Origin: Bacteroidia bacterium
Lineage (GTDB): Bacteria; Bacteroidota; Bacteroidia; B-17B0; Aurantibacillaceae
Direction of reading: 5' to 3'
NCBI GenBank assembly: GCA_026003255.1
Contig: BPGX01000002.1
Location: 1 to 64,000 of the forward strand
DNA length: 64,000 nt
Both the position numbers and the translations under genes were made by a program. The notes under the pieces are model-generated. The model made no database searches, was not told the DNA's origin, and saw nothing but the letters and a program-made list of their open reading frames with translations. How positions within the stretch are numbered: the stretch's first letter is position 1; the number at the start of each line of letters is the position of its first letter. Shown here in pieces: positions 30,160 through 40,266 of this stretch.

Positions 30160-30264
30160 ATGGACGATTTTGTAGTTTTGATAATTGTTGGTTTATCAGC
30201 CATTTATCTGGTATACAGAATATTCAGGAAGAAAAAATGTAATGATAACTCGTGCTGTAAATGA
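30160..30264 (+). CDS. Small FeoB-associated-like Cys-rich membrane protein (34 aa)
   Basis: Translated by eye, not in ORF track: MDDFVVLIIVGLSAIYLVYRIFRKKKCNDNSCCK, one TM helix followed by Lys- and Cys-rich tail; 2 nt after purK stop. Confidence 0.6.
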   Translation: MDDFVVLIIVGLSAIYLVYRIFRKKKCNDNSCCK

Positions 30265-30404
30265 TTTTTCTGTATCACTATGAATTAATTACCAGGTCAA
30301 TTTCAAGAAACGATTAAGAGTTGTTTTGTTTAAGTATTGCGCTACATACCTTTTTAGTTACGAATTTCTTTCAGTATTTTTGCTACTGATAGAAGTTTTT
30401 TGAT

Positions 30405-32501
30405 ATGAAAAAGAATTTTACACCGCATATAAATCGTGAAATTAGTTGGCTATCTTTTAACGAAAGGGTGTTGCAAGAAGCAGAAGATAAAAGGAATCCA
30501 CTTTTAGAACGTTTGAAATTTTTAGGTATTTTTAGTAATAACAGAGATGAATTTTATCGTGTCAGAGTCGCTACTGTTAAACGTTTAATGAAATTGGGAC
30601 ACAGAGCCATTGAAATTTATGGTGAGGATCCGGAAGTTTTATTAAAACAATTGCAAAACAAAGTATTAGCGCAGCAACAGAAGTTTGATGAATTGTATTT
30701 GCAAATTTTGGAGGAATTGAAAGAGAATAATATCTTTATCGTAAATGAAAGAGAAGTATTGGAAGAACATAAAGAATATATATCTAATTTTTTTCATAAT
30801 GAAGTGATGCCTTCCCTTTTCCCCATCTTAATTGACGCCCGAAGACCATTTCCTTTTTTAAAGGACAAGTATGGTTATTTGTATATAAAACTTCGTTCAA
30901 TTTTTGCACCTAATCAAAATAAATTTGCACTCATTGAAATTCCTACTAAGGTATTAAGTCGTTTTGTTATTTTACCACCCGTCAAGAGTAAAAAATATAT
31001 TATTTTATTAGATGATGTGATTCGTTTAAACATCAACGAAATTTTCAATGTGTTTGGATTAGAATGTGTGGGAGCATATAATATTAAATTAACAAGGGAT
31101 GCGGAGTTGGAAATTGATAATGACCTGAGCGAAAGTATTTTAGAAAAAGTGAGTAAAGGATTGAAGGATAGGCAAAAAGGCAAGCCCGTTCGATTTGTTT
31201 ATGATAAAGATATGCCACAGGACATGTTACAATTTGTTATGCGAAAGCTAGGAATGACAAATACAAAAGATAGTGTAATTCCGGGTGGAAGGTATCACAA
31301 TTTCAAAGATTTTATCAACTTTCCGGATTTGGGATTAAAGCATTTAACTTTTCAAAATCCGCCGCCAATCAATATTCCAGAATTAGACGAATTGAATACG
31401 CCTATCATTGATTATGTCTTAAAAAAAGACATTCTTTTTCATTTTCCTTATCATTCTTATAATTATCTGATTAAAATTTTACAGGAGGCGTCAATTGATC
31501 CAAGAGTTCAAAGTATTCAAATCACATTGTATCGTTTAGCAGAATCATCAAGAATTGCGAATGCTTTAATTAATGCAGTAAAGAATGGAAAAAAGGTTAC
31601 AGTTGTTGTTGAATTACAGGCCAGATTTGATGAAGAGCATAATATCTATTGGGCTGAAAAATTGAAGGAAGAAGGCGCGGAAGTAATTTATGGTGTGCCC
31701 GGATTAAAAGTACATTCAAAGTTGTTTTTAATTGAGGGCAAAATAAAAAATCAGTCATTTAGAATTGCTCATATTGGAACAGGAAATTTTAATGAGAAAA
31801 CGGCGAGAGTTTATACGGATTTATCATTGATTACTGCTCATAAAGGTATCTGTAAAGATGTTGGGACAATTTTTAATTTTTATCGTAATAACTTGAAAAT
31901 CGGAGAATACAAACATTTGATTGTCTCGCCATTTAATATGCGTTCTGAATTTATTAAGTATATTCACAAAGAGATTAAAAATGTCAAAAGAGGATTAAAA
32001 GGTGAAATTATTTTAAAGTTGAATAATCTTGTAGATAAAGAGATGATAAGCCATTTGTATAAAGCATCGCAGGAGGGGGTGCAAGTTTTTTTAATTGTTC
32101 GGAGTGCTTGTTCATTGGTTACAGAATTACCAAATTATAGTGATAATATTCGTGCTTATAGTATTGTGGATAAATACCTTGAACACGCCAGAATTTTTAT
32201 TTTTCACAATGGTGGAAATGAAAAAGTTTTCATATCATCGGCAGATTGGATGACCAGAAATCTTGATCATCGCAGTGAAGTGGCTACACCAATTTATGAT
32301 GAACACATCAAAAAAATTATCAAGGATTTGATAAACATTCAATTATCTGGTAATCAAAAGGTGAGAATCATTGACAGACATCAAACCAATAAATACAAAC
32401 TGCCTGCACCGGGAGAAGAAATCATTCGTGTGCAGGATAAAACTTATGAATATCTGAAAGAATTGCCATATAAAAAAACAGCGAAAATTAATCTGGTATG
32501 A
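30405..32501 (+). CDS. ppk1: Polyphosphate kinase 1
   Basis: REISWLSFNERVLQEAED; SPFNMRSEFI; PLD-like HSKLFLIEG, HIGTGNFNEKTARVYTDLSL; SSADWMTRNLDHRSEV. Confidence 0.96.
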   Translation: MKKNFTPHINREISWLSFNERVLQEAEDKRNPLLERLKFLGIFSNNRDEFYRVRVATVKRLMKLGHRAIEIYGEDPEVLLKQLQNKVLAQQQKFDELYLQILEELKENNIFIVNEREVLEEHKEYISNFFHNEVMPSLFPILIDARRPFPFLKDKYGYLYIKLRSIFAPNQNKFALIEIPTKVLSRFVILPPVKSKKYIILLDDVIRLNINEIFNVFGLECVGAYNIKLTRDAELEIDNDLSESILEKVSKGLKDRQKGKPVRFVYDKDMPQDMLQFVMRKLGMTNTKDSVIPGGRYHNFKDFINFPDLGLKHLTFQNPPPINIPELDELNTPIIDYVLKKDILFHFPYHSYNYLIKILQEASIDPRVQSIQITLYRLAESSRIANALINAVKNGKKVTVVVELQARFDEEHNIYWAEKLKEEGAEVIYGVPGLKVHSKLFLIEGKIKNQSFRIAHIGTGNFNEKTARVYTDLSLITAHKGICKDVGTIFNFYRNNLKIGEYKHLIVSPFNMRSEFIKYIHKEIKNVKRGLKGEIILKLNNLVDKEMISHLYKASQEGVQVFLIVRSACSLVTELPNYSDNIRAYSIVDKYLEHARIFIFHNGGNEKVFISSADWMTRNLDHRSEVATPIYDEHIKKIIKDLINIQLSGNQKVRIIDRHQTNKYKLPAPGEEIIRVQDKTYEYLKELPYKKTAKINLV

Positions 32502-33421
32502 ATCATTCAAATAATGAAAAGCAGTATGGAACGTTATTAGCGGCTATTGATATAGGCAGCAATGCTATTCGCTTGTTGTTATCAAGAGTTTTTGAAGATA
32601 AAAATTTGTTGTTATTTCATAAAGAAGAATTGATTAGAATGTCCATTCGTCTTGGTGAAGATGTTTTTTTGCAAGGAAAAATTTCAGATGAAAAAATCCA
32701 ACGATTAATTCATGCCATGAAGGCCTATCATCATATTATGAATGTTTATCAAGTCAAGGCCTATAAAGCGGTAGCAACCAGTGCGATGCGAGATGCTCAA
32801 AATGGTAAAGAAGTAATTCAATTGTTGGAAAAAGAAACAGGCATTAAGATTGAAATTTTAGATGGCAAAACAGAAGCCAGTTTAATTTTTGAAAATCATA
32901 TTGAAGAGATTTTAGATCCGGATAAAGCATATATGTACATTGATGTGGGTGGTGGAAGCACTGAAATTACCATTTACAATAAACATAAAGCCATTGCTTC
33001 CAAGTCATTCAATATTGGTACCTTACGGCTTCTCTACAACAAAGTAGAAGAGAATACATGGGACGAAATGAAACAATGGATAAAAAAACAAACGCAAGGT
33101 ATTTATCCTATCTATGCCATTGGATCTGGTGGGAATATCAATAAATTGTACAAGATGAGCGGCAAGAAGGAGAATAAATCATTGGGATATAATAAATTGA
33201 AAGGATTGTACGAAATGCTGCAATCGTATACTTATGAAGAGAGAATGAAATTATTGGGTTTAAAGCCAGATAGAGCTGATGTAATTGTGCCTGCCGCTAA
33301 AATATATTTGACTGCAATGAAAACAGCCGATATTGAAAAAATTTATGTTCCACAAATTGGATTGTCTGACGGGGTGATTCATAAGTTATATGAAGAATTA
33401 AAATCAAAAGATCTTGTATAA
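32498..33421 (+). CDS. Ppx/GppA exopolyphosphatase family
   Basis: AAIDIGSNAIRLLLSR; VATSAMRDAQNG; YIDVGGGSTEITIY; ATGA overlap with ppk1. Confidence 0.92.
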   Translation: MNHSNNEKQYGTLLAAIDIGSNAIRLLLSRVFEDKNLLLFHKEELIRMSIRLGEDVFLQGKISDEKIQRLIHAMKAYHHIMNVYQVKAYKAVATSAMRDAQNGKEVIQLLEKETGIKIEILDGKTEASLIFENHIEEILDPDKAYMYIDVGGGSTEITIYNKHKAIASKSFNIGTLRLLYNKVEENTWDEMKQWIKKQTQGIYPIYAIGSGGNINKLYKMSGKKENKSLGYNKLKGLYEMLQSYTYEERMKLLGLKPDRADVIVPAAKIYLTAMKTADIEKIYVPQIGLSDGVIHKLYEELKSKDLV

Positions 33422-34213
33422 ATGCACGAAAGTAAGGACATATTACATATTGGTTGGAATGATGTATTAGACATTTTTTTGGTTGCTGTATTGTTGTATG
33501 TTTTATATAATTTAGTGAAGGGCACATCTGCTCTTAAAGTATTCTGGGGACTTGGATTAATTTACTTGGTATGGGTAATTGTTACTGCTCTAGATTTCAA
33601 ATTATTAAGTTCTATTGTTGGCAAGTTTATCAATGTAGGTATTATTACAATTATTGTGATATTTCAACAAGAGATTAGAAAATTTTTATTACTAATAGGT
33701 TCTACTCAATTTTGGAAACAACACTATTCATTATTCAAAATAAAAGAAGCTTTTAAAGAAGATATTATAGTTAATATTCCATTAAATATTTTACAAGATG
33801 CTTGTTACAACATGTCACGTAATAAAACAGGAGCATTGATTGTTATTGCTCAAAAAGATGATCTGAACTTATATGAACAATCTGGCTGGCCGGTGAATGC
33901 ACCGGTAACAGAGTATATGTTAGAAAGCATATTTTATAAAAATGCTCCGATGCACGATGGTGCCGTGATTATTAAAAATAACATTATTGTGGCCGCTAAA
34001 TGTATATTACCGGTGAGTGAATCCGATAAATTACCTTCACACGCTGGTACAAGGCATCGTGCAGCACTTGGCATTTCTGAACAAACCGATGCTCTGGCTA
34101 TTTCTGTAAGTGAACAAACAGGGGCTGTTTCAATTGCAAAAAACGGCGAATTGCATCATAATGTAGAACACAAAGATTTTATTCCATTGTTGGAAAAATT
34201 ATTAGCACCATAA
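33422..34213 (+). CDS. cdaA: Diadenylate cyclase CdaA-like
   Basis: DAC domain motifs MHDGAVII and GTRHRAALGISEQTDALAISVSEQTGAVSIAKNG after N-terminal TM segments; ATG immediately follows the ppx stop. Confidence 0.94.
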   Translation: MHESKDILHIGWNDVLDIFLVAVLLYVLYNLVKGTSALKVFWGLGLIYLVWVIVTALDFKLLSSIVGKFINVGIITIIVIFQQEIRKFLLLIGSTQFWKQHYSLFKIKEAFKEDIIVNIPLNILQDACYNMSRNKTGALIVIAQKDDLNLYEQSGWPVNAPVTEYMLESIFYKNAPMHDGAVIIKNNIIVAAKCILPVSESDKLPSHAGTRHRAALGISEQTDALAISVSEQTGAVSIAKNGELHHNVEHKDFIPLLEKLLAP

Positions 34214-34214
34214 A

Positions 34215-35555
34215 TTATTCAACATCTTTTAGGATTCTCCATTCTGTTGGGAAGTAATTATTTACTCTGTTCTCCAATACTTTGATCCATCCTAATCCCA
34301 AATTTTTGTATCTCAACAAATACAAGTTTTTCTCGGCGTGAATGTGCAATGTACTTTTCTGCAAAAATTTAATTGCTTGGTCTTTTGAACATTCCAGATT
34401 TAAAATGTTTTGATTGAGATATAAAGATAATGCAAGTTCAGCAGCAGGAATGTGAGAGTTTTTTTCTGCTATGAATGTGCCTATTGAAAGATAATTAAAT
34501 CCAGAGGATAAAACACATTCAATCATTTGATTAGATAAAAATAACTTGTTTTTTATTTGGTAAGCAGCGTGAAAGCTTTGCCAATCAATAAAATCTTTAA
34601 ATGCAAAATTTTCTTTGTTCGGTAATTTTTGTGGAATGTTTTTTTTATTGAATTTATGGATAATTTGTGTTGATGAAGTATTTATTTTTTGAAATACAGC
34701 GTAATAAAAACCTTCCGTATTGGATAAATGCGGAAAGAAACGAAGTCCCATTGTAGATTTGAGAATTCCCCATTTTTGGGGTACATCAATCTCTATGTGT
34801 TCAAAACCATTATTTATGATAAATTGAGCTATGTCTTCATTTTCTTCGGATGTAAATGAGCAAGTACTGTATATTAAATAACCTCCACTCTTGATAGTGC
34901 AAAAGATGTTTTGAAGAATTTGTTTTTGACGCTGCACACATTGTTCTACGAGTTTTTCATTAAAGGTATTCATCCACTCGGGATATTTTCTAAATAGACC
35001 AGAACCAGAACAAGGCGCGTCACATACCACAACATCAAATAAATCTTGAACAGCATTGAATTTCACAGAGTCGTTATTAGTAACTAAAAAATTACACTTT
35101 CCCCATTTTGATAAATTGTACGATAAAATTTTAGCACGATTAAAATTTATTTCATTACTCCACAATACACCTTCATCATTCAAATAATTACTTAGTATTA
35201 TAGATTTTCCGCCGGGTGCTGCTGCAATGTCCAATATATAAGCATTTTTTGAAACATTTAATTGTTTTAGTAGATATTCCAAAAACATTGAAGATGCGTC
35301 CATTACATAGTATCCGCCTGCATAAAAGATAGGGTCTGCATAAAAAGCCGGTCTATCATCAACATAAAAACTATTGTCAGCCCATTGGATTTTTTTACCC
35401 AATATAAATTCAAGTGTATTTGTATCTTTGATTTTATTGGTATTTAATTTAATACTTGTTTTTGGCGATTTTTGATGGGCTTCAAGAAATTGTTGTTCAT
35501 CAATAGAAACGGATTTTTTAATGCTTTCTAATGCAAGAGATAATGCTTTGTGCAT
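34215..35555 (-). CDS. RsmF/NOL1-NOP2-sun family RNA m5C methyltransferase
   Basis: LDIAAAPGGKSIILSNYL; VVCDAPCSGSGLFRKYPEW; YSTCSFTSEENEDI. Confidence 0.92.
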   Translation of the reverse strand: MHKALSLALESIKKSVSIDEQQFLEAHQKSPKTSIKLNTNKIKDTNTLEFILGKKIQWADNSFYVDDRPAFYADPIFYAGGYYVMDASSMFLEYLLKQLNVSKNAYILDIAAAPGGKSIILSNYLNDEGVLWSNEINFNRAKILSYNLSKWGKCNFLVTNNDSVKFNAVQDLFDVVVCDAPCSGSGLFRKYPEWMNTFNEKLVEQCVQRQKQILQNIFCTIKSGGYLIYSTCSFTSEENEDIAQFIINNGFEHIEIDVPQKWGILKSTMGLRFFPHLSNTEGFYYAVFQKINTSSTQIIHKFNKKNIPQKLPNKENFAFKDFIDWQSFHAAYQIKNKLFLSNQMIECVLSSGFNYLSIGTFIAEKNSHIPAAELALSLYLNQNILNLECSKDQAIKFLQKSTLHIHAEKNLYLLRYKNLGLGWIKVLENRVNNYFPTEWRILKDVE

Positions 35556-35564
35556 TTGATTGAT

Positions 35565-36455
35565 TTAAAAACGTTTGTCGGTGCCCCAGTATAACTTAGT
35601 TTTTAAGGAATGAAAAAAATGAAAAGGATGTGGAATAACTAATTGAAATTGATGTGCAAGTTTTGAAACTTTTATGGACTCTTTTGAAAAATCCATATTT
35701 GGTTGATATACTCTTGAATCTAAAGATAAAGTATATTGCGGATTTCGGCCATATAGTTTAAACGACAAAATATGTTGATTGGAAATAACAATGGGTCTTG
35801 CATTAAGAGAGTGAGATGCAATGGGCGTAATAATCATTGCATTTAATCCAGGTTCAAGAATTGGACCTCCGCAACTCAACGAATAAGCAGTAGAACCAGT
35901 AGCAGTTGAAACAATAACGCCGTCAGCAAAAAATGTAGTAAGATATTGATCATCGATGAATATTTCAATATACAACATTGAACCGGTATCTTTTTTATGA
36001 ATAACAATTTCATTCAATGCATAATTGATTTCTCCAATATCGTGTTGTGGGAGTATTAACTCTATCAGATTTCGCTTTTCTATAGAATATTTTTTTTGCA
36101 AGATTAAATCAATGGCATCTGAAATGTTTTGATTGAAATCATAAGTTAAAAAGCCCAGTTTCCCTGTATTGATACCGAACACAGGAATGGGAAGCTTCTT
36201 AATAAGAGATAAAGTTTCTAACAAAGTGCCATCTCCACCTAAACTGATTAACAGATCTATTTTATAGTTAAGGAAATCTTCTGTGTTGCAAATAATAGGC
36301 ACATCTAAGTTAAAATTAAAATTGTTTTTTAAGAAATTGTAATAGGATTCGCAAATGAAGAGTTGGTTATTTTGTTCTTTCAATTTTTGATAAATTTCCA
36401 GAACTAATTCTGGTTTGTTGGCTATTGTGTTTCTGGCGTATAATGCGATATTCAT
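35565..36455 (-). CDS. nadK: NAD kinase
   Basis: SLGGDGTLLETLSL; GINTGKLGFLTYD; DGVIVSTATGSTAYSLSCGGPI. Confidence 0.94.
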   Translation of the reverse strand: MNIALYARNTIANKPELVLEIYQKLKEQNNQLFICESYYNFLKNNFNFNLDVPIICNTEDFLNYKIDLLISLGGDGTLLETLSLIKKLPIPVFGINTGKLGFLTYDFNQNISDAIDLILQKKYSIEKRNLIELILPQHDIGEINYALNEIVIHKKDTGSMLYIEIFIDDQYLTTFFADGVIVSTATGSTAYSLSCGGPILEPGLNAMIITPIASHSLNARPIVISNQHILSFKLYGRNPQYTLSLDSRVYQPNMDFSKESIKVSKLAHQFQLVIPHPFHFFHSLKTKLYWGTDKRF

Positions 36456-36466
36456 AAATTTATAGT

Positions 36467-39274
36467 TTAATGAGCATCTAACCAATTATTTCCAATACCG
36501 ATATTAACTTCAATTGGAACTTCTAAAGGTAAGGCATTTTTCATTTCTTGCGTTACAATTTCTTTTAAGGTAACTACTTCATTGTGTGGAACTTCAAATA
36601 ATAATTCGTCGTGAATTTGTAATAGTAATTTAGATTTTAATTTTTCTTTTTTGATTTTGTGGAAGATGTTAATCATTGCAATTTTAATCATATCGGCTGC
36701 TGTGCCTTGTATAGGTGTGTTGATGGCAATTCTTTCAGCATTAGCCCTAACATTGGCATTTTTGGAGTGAATGTCTGGAAGCCATCTTTTTCTTCCTGAT
36801 AGTGTTTGAGTATATCCTTTTTCTTTAGCCGTTTGTATCAGATTGTCCATCAATTGTTTGATTTTGGGATATTTTTCAAAATAATTTTCAATTAGTTTTT
36901 TAGCTTCTGTTCTTGAAATACCAAGATTTTCTGCTAATCCAAATGCGCCCTGTCCATAAATGATTCCAAAGTTTACACTTTTTGCTTTGCGACGCATATC
37001 TTTCGTTACTTCACTTTCAGGAATGTTATAAATTTTTGCTGCTGTAGAAGTATGAATATCTTTTTGATGTTTGAATGCATCTATCATTGATTCATCTTTG
37101 CTTAATGCGGCTACAATTCTCAATTCAATTTGAGAATAATCGGCGCTCAATAAAACGTGTTGTTCATCCGATGTTATAAATGCTTTTCTTACTAGTTGAC
37201 CTAATTCAGAACGAATGGGAATGTTTTGCAAATTCGGATTATCGCTGCTTAATCTGCCTGTTGCTGCAATGGTTTGATTAAAGGTAGTATGTAAGCGTTT
37301 TGTTTTAGGATTGATTAGTTTGGGTAAAGCATCTACATAAGTTGTTTTTAATTTGGTGAGTTCTCTGTAATTTAATATTTCTTCTACAATCTTGTGTTTG
37401 TGTTGTAGTTTAAGCAAAATATCTTCACTGGTGGCATATTGACCTGTTTTTGTTTTTTTAGGTGCTTCGTCAATTTTAAGGTGTTCAAATAAAATTTCTC
37501 CAACTTGTTTGGGTGAAGCGATATTAAAATATGTTCCTGCGTAGTCATATATTTTCTTTTCAGTTTCTTTTATTTTGTAATCAATTTTTTCAGAGAGTTG
37601 TTTTAAGAAAGCTGTGTCTAATTTTACGCCATTACGTTCCATTTCTACTAATACTGGTATGAGCGGCATTTCAATTCTTTGAAAAACTTCCGATGTTTGT
37701 GTTTCATCTAATTTTTTTTCCAGAATATTTTTTAATTGGAGTGCAATATCAGCATCTTCTGCAGCGTAATCTTTAATGGCATTCCCGTCTAATATACTCA
37801 TGCTCAATTGTCCATCTTTTCTGCTTCCAATTAAGGCATCAATTTTAATGGGTGAATAGTTTAAATAGGTTTCTGATAAATAATTTAAATTATGTTTATT
37901 GTCATCTGGATTTATGAGAAAATGTGCTACCATTGTGTCCCACAACTGGCAATGAATAGAAAGGTTATGATTATTTAGTATATGATAATCGTATTTAATA
38001 TTTTGACCAATTAAAATTTTATGTTGGTTATTAAAGTAAGTTTGTAGTTTTTTCAAAATTTCATTGGCATCAGGGTTATTAAACAAATGAATATAATAGG
38101 CAGTATGTGGTTCAAAAGCAAAAGACATTCCTACTATTTCAGCTAATAAAGGATGGAGAGAGGTTGTTTCTGTGTCAAAAGCAAAACACTTGTGATGTTT
38201 TAATTTTTCTAATAGTTCATTAAATTTTTCATCGTTTATGCTTTCAATCAAATAATAATGATGTGGCGTGTTGTGAATAGTATTAAAATTGGAAAAATCA
38301 ATGTTTGGTAAATTTTCTGATGAGTGTGTTTGGGAATTGGAGGCATTATCGTCAAAAAGAGAAGGTGGATTTTTTTGTATTTCTTTTCCCCATTCTAAAA
38401 CCTGTGCTGCTAATTTTTTGAATTCAAGTTCTTTGAAAACGTCCAATAATTTTTCTTTGTGGATGTTTTTTACTTTCAAATCATCTAATGTGTATTGAAT
38501 AGGTACATTCGTATTAATAGTGGCTAATTGTTTGGATAAAAATGCTTGTTCTTTATATTCAAGAAGTTTGTCTTTTAACTTGCCTTTTACTTCATCTATG
38601 TTTGTGTAAATGTTTTCAATACTTCCGAATTGATGAATGAGTTGAGTAGCAGTTTTTTCACCGATTCCTGGCACTCCGGGGATATTATCCGATGTATCGC
38701 CCATTAATCCAAGTATATCAATGATTTGATGAGGGTGTTGGATTTGCCATTTTTCACATACTTTTTGCGTATCCAATACTTCTGCATCATCGCCACTTCT
38801 GCCGGGCTTGTAAATAAAGATGTGTTCATTCAGTAATTGCCCATAGTCCTTATCTGCAGACATTATGTATACATCAAAATGCTTTTTACTTAACTGAATA
38901 GCCATTGTTCCAATGATATCATCGGCTTCATAGCCATCCAACATAATAGAATGAATATTCAAACCTTCAATGATTTTATGGATATAGGGAAGATTGTTAA
39001 GTATATCTTCTGGTGTTTCCGGGCGTTGGGCTTTATATTCTTTAAATTGGATGTGTCGTTCTGTTGGGGCTTTGGTATCAAAGGCAATGGCAATATGCGA
39101 AGGTTGTTCGTTTTTCAAAACGTGTAAAATGGAATTAGTAAAACCGAATGAAGCCGATGTGTTCAGTCCTTTTGAATTGATGAGTGGATTGCGAATAAAT
39201 GCAAAGTATGAACGATAAATTAAAGCCATTGCATCTATCAGAAATATTTTATTTTTAACAGGTTTAGTGAGCAT
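36467..39274 (-). CDS. polA: DNA polymerase I
   Basis: 5' nuclease, 3'-5' exonuclease (FAFDTETTSLHPL) and polymerase (SADYSQIELRIVAALS; RRKAKSVNFGIIYGQGAFGLA; QIHDELLFEVP) domains. Confidence 0.97.
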   Translation of the reverse strand: MLTKPVKNKIFLIDAMALIYRSYFAFIRNPLINSKGLNTSASFGFTNSILHVLKNEQPSHIAIAFDTKAPTERHIQFKEYKAQRPETPEDILNNLPYIHKIIEGLNIHSIMLDGYEADDIIGTMAIQLSKKHFDVYIMSADKDYGQLLNEHIFIYKPGRSGDDAEVLDTQKVCEKWQIQHPHQIIDILGLMGDTSDNIPGVPGIGEKTATQLIHQFGSIENIYTNIDEVKGKLKDKLLEYKEQAFLSKQLATINTNVPIQYTLDDLKVKNIHKEKLLDVFKELEFKKLAAQVLEWGKEIQKNPPSLFDDNASNSQTHSSENLPNIDFSNFNTIHNTPHHYYLIESINDEKFNELLEKLKHHKCFAFDTETTSLHPLLAEIVGMSFAFEPHTAYYIHLFNNPDANEILKKLQTYFNNQHKILIGQNIKYDYHILNNHNLSIHCQLWDTMVAHFLINPDDNKHNLNYLSETYLNYSPIKIDALIGSRKDGQLSMSILDGNAIKDYAAEDADIALQLKNILEKKLDETQTSEVFQRIEMPLIPVLVEMERNGVKLDTAFLKQLSEKIDYKIKETEKKIYDYAGTYFNIASPKQVGEILFEHLKIDEAPKKTKTGQYATSEDILLKLQHKHKIVEEILNYRELTKLKTTYVDALPKLINPKTKRLHTTFNQTIAATGRLSSDNPNLQNIPIRSELGQLVRKAFITSDEQHVLLSADYSQIELRIVAALSKDESMIDAFKHQKDIHTSTAAKIYNIPESEVTKDMRRKAKSVNFGIIYGQGAFGLAENLGISRTEAKKLIENYFEKYPKIKQLMDNLIQTAKEKGYTQTLSGRKRWLPDIHSKNANVRANAERIAINTPIQGTAADMIKIAMINIFHKIKKEKLKSKLLLQIHDELLFEVPHNEVVTLKEIVTQEMKNALPLEVPIEVNIGIGNNWLDAH

Positions 39275-39360
39275 TGAAATTTTATTTGCTGAAAGTTACT
39301 GAAAATTCAGATGTAAAATAAAAATTCTGTATGTTCGCCATACCTTGATTTATATTAAAA

Positions 39361-40266
39361 ATGGGATATATTGATTCATCATCGCTATTTATTATCAATA
39401 CATTATCTGGTAATCGTCGTGATAGAACGGATTTACTGAAAAGTATAAAAGTTAATTATCCCAATGCTAACATCTTCATAATAAAAAACAGAAATGATTT
39501 TAACCAATGTTTTGAATTAAGTAAACAAGACCAATTTCGTTATTTAATTATCAATGGTGGTGATGGTACGATTAATAGTTTTTTACCGATATTAATTCAA
39601 TACAATAAGATACTTGGGATATTGCCTTCTGGGTCTGGTAATGGATTGGCAAGAACATTAGGTATTCCATTAAATGCTTTTAAAGTACTTGAAATTTTGA
39701 AAAATCAAAATATTCAGTCAATAGATATTGGAAAAATTATTATTGATTTCGGCTCTAATCAAATTTTGAATTATTTTAGTTGTGCGGTTGGTTTTGGGAT
39801 AGATGCATACATTGCGCATCGTTTTGAGCAACAAAAAATGAGAGGATTGATGGGATATGTGATTGCAGCAATGAAAGAATTTTTTAAATACAAAGAAGTT
39901 ACTGCTAATTTGATAGTTGATAATAATGATATTGTAAAAAATAATTTTTTGATTCTATCAGTTATGAATATTCCGCAATATGGGAATGAGTTTTATTTAT
40001 CTCCATCTGCTCAATGCGATGATGGTTATTTAAATCTTGTTTCTTTAAACAAAATTTCAATCATACAATATCCTTTTGTGTTATTTAATTTGTTGAGAAA
40101 AAAAGAAAGAAAGCCAATGCAGTTTTTGAGATTGAAGAATTTGCAAATCAAAATTTTGAATGCAGAAAAAATTGTATATCATATTGATGGAGAGCCAAAA
40201 GTGATAGGTTCAAATGCTAATATAAAATTAGAAATTATGCCTTTAGCAATAAGAGTTTTGTGTTAA
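39361..40266 (+). CDS. Diacylglycerol/lipid kinase family protein
   Basis: INGGDGTINSFLPIL; LGILPSGSGNGLARTLGIP. Confidence 0.9.
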   Translation: MGYIDSSSLFIINTLSGNRRDRTDLLKSIKVNYPNANIFIIKNRNDFNQCFELSKQDQFRYLIINGGDGTINSFLPILIQYNKILGILPSGSGNGLARTLGIPLNAFKVLEILKNQNIQSIDIGKIIIDFGSNQILNYFSCAVGFGIDAYIAHRFEQQKMRGLMGYVIAAMKEFFKYKEVTANLIVDNNDIVKNNFLILSVMNIPQYGNEFYLSPSAQCDDGYLNLVSLNKISIIQYPFVLFNLLRKKERKPMQFLRLKNLQIKILNAEKIVYHIDGEPKVIGSNANIKLEIMPLAIRVLC

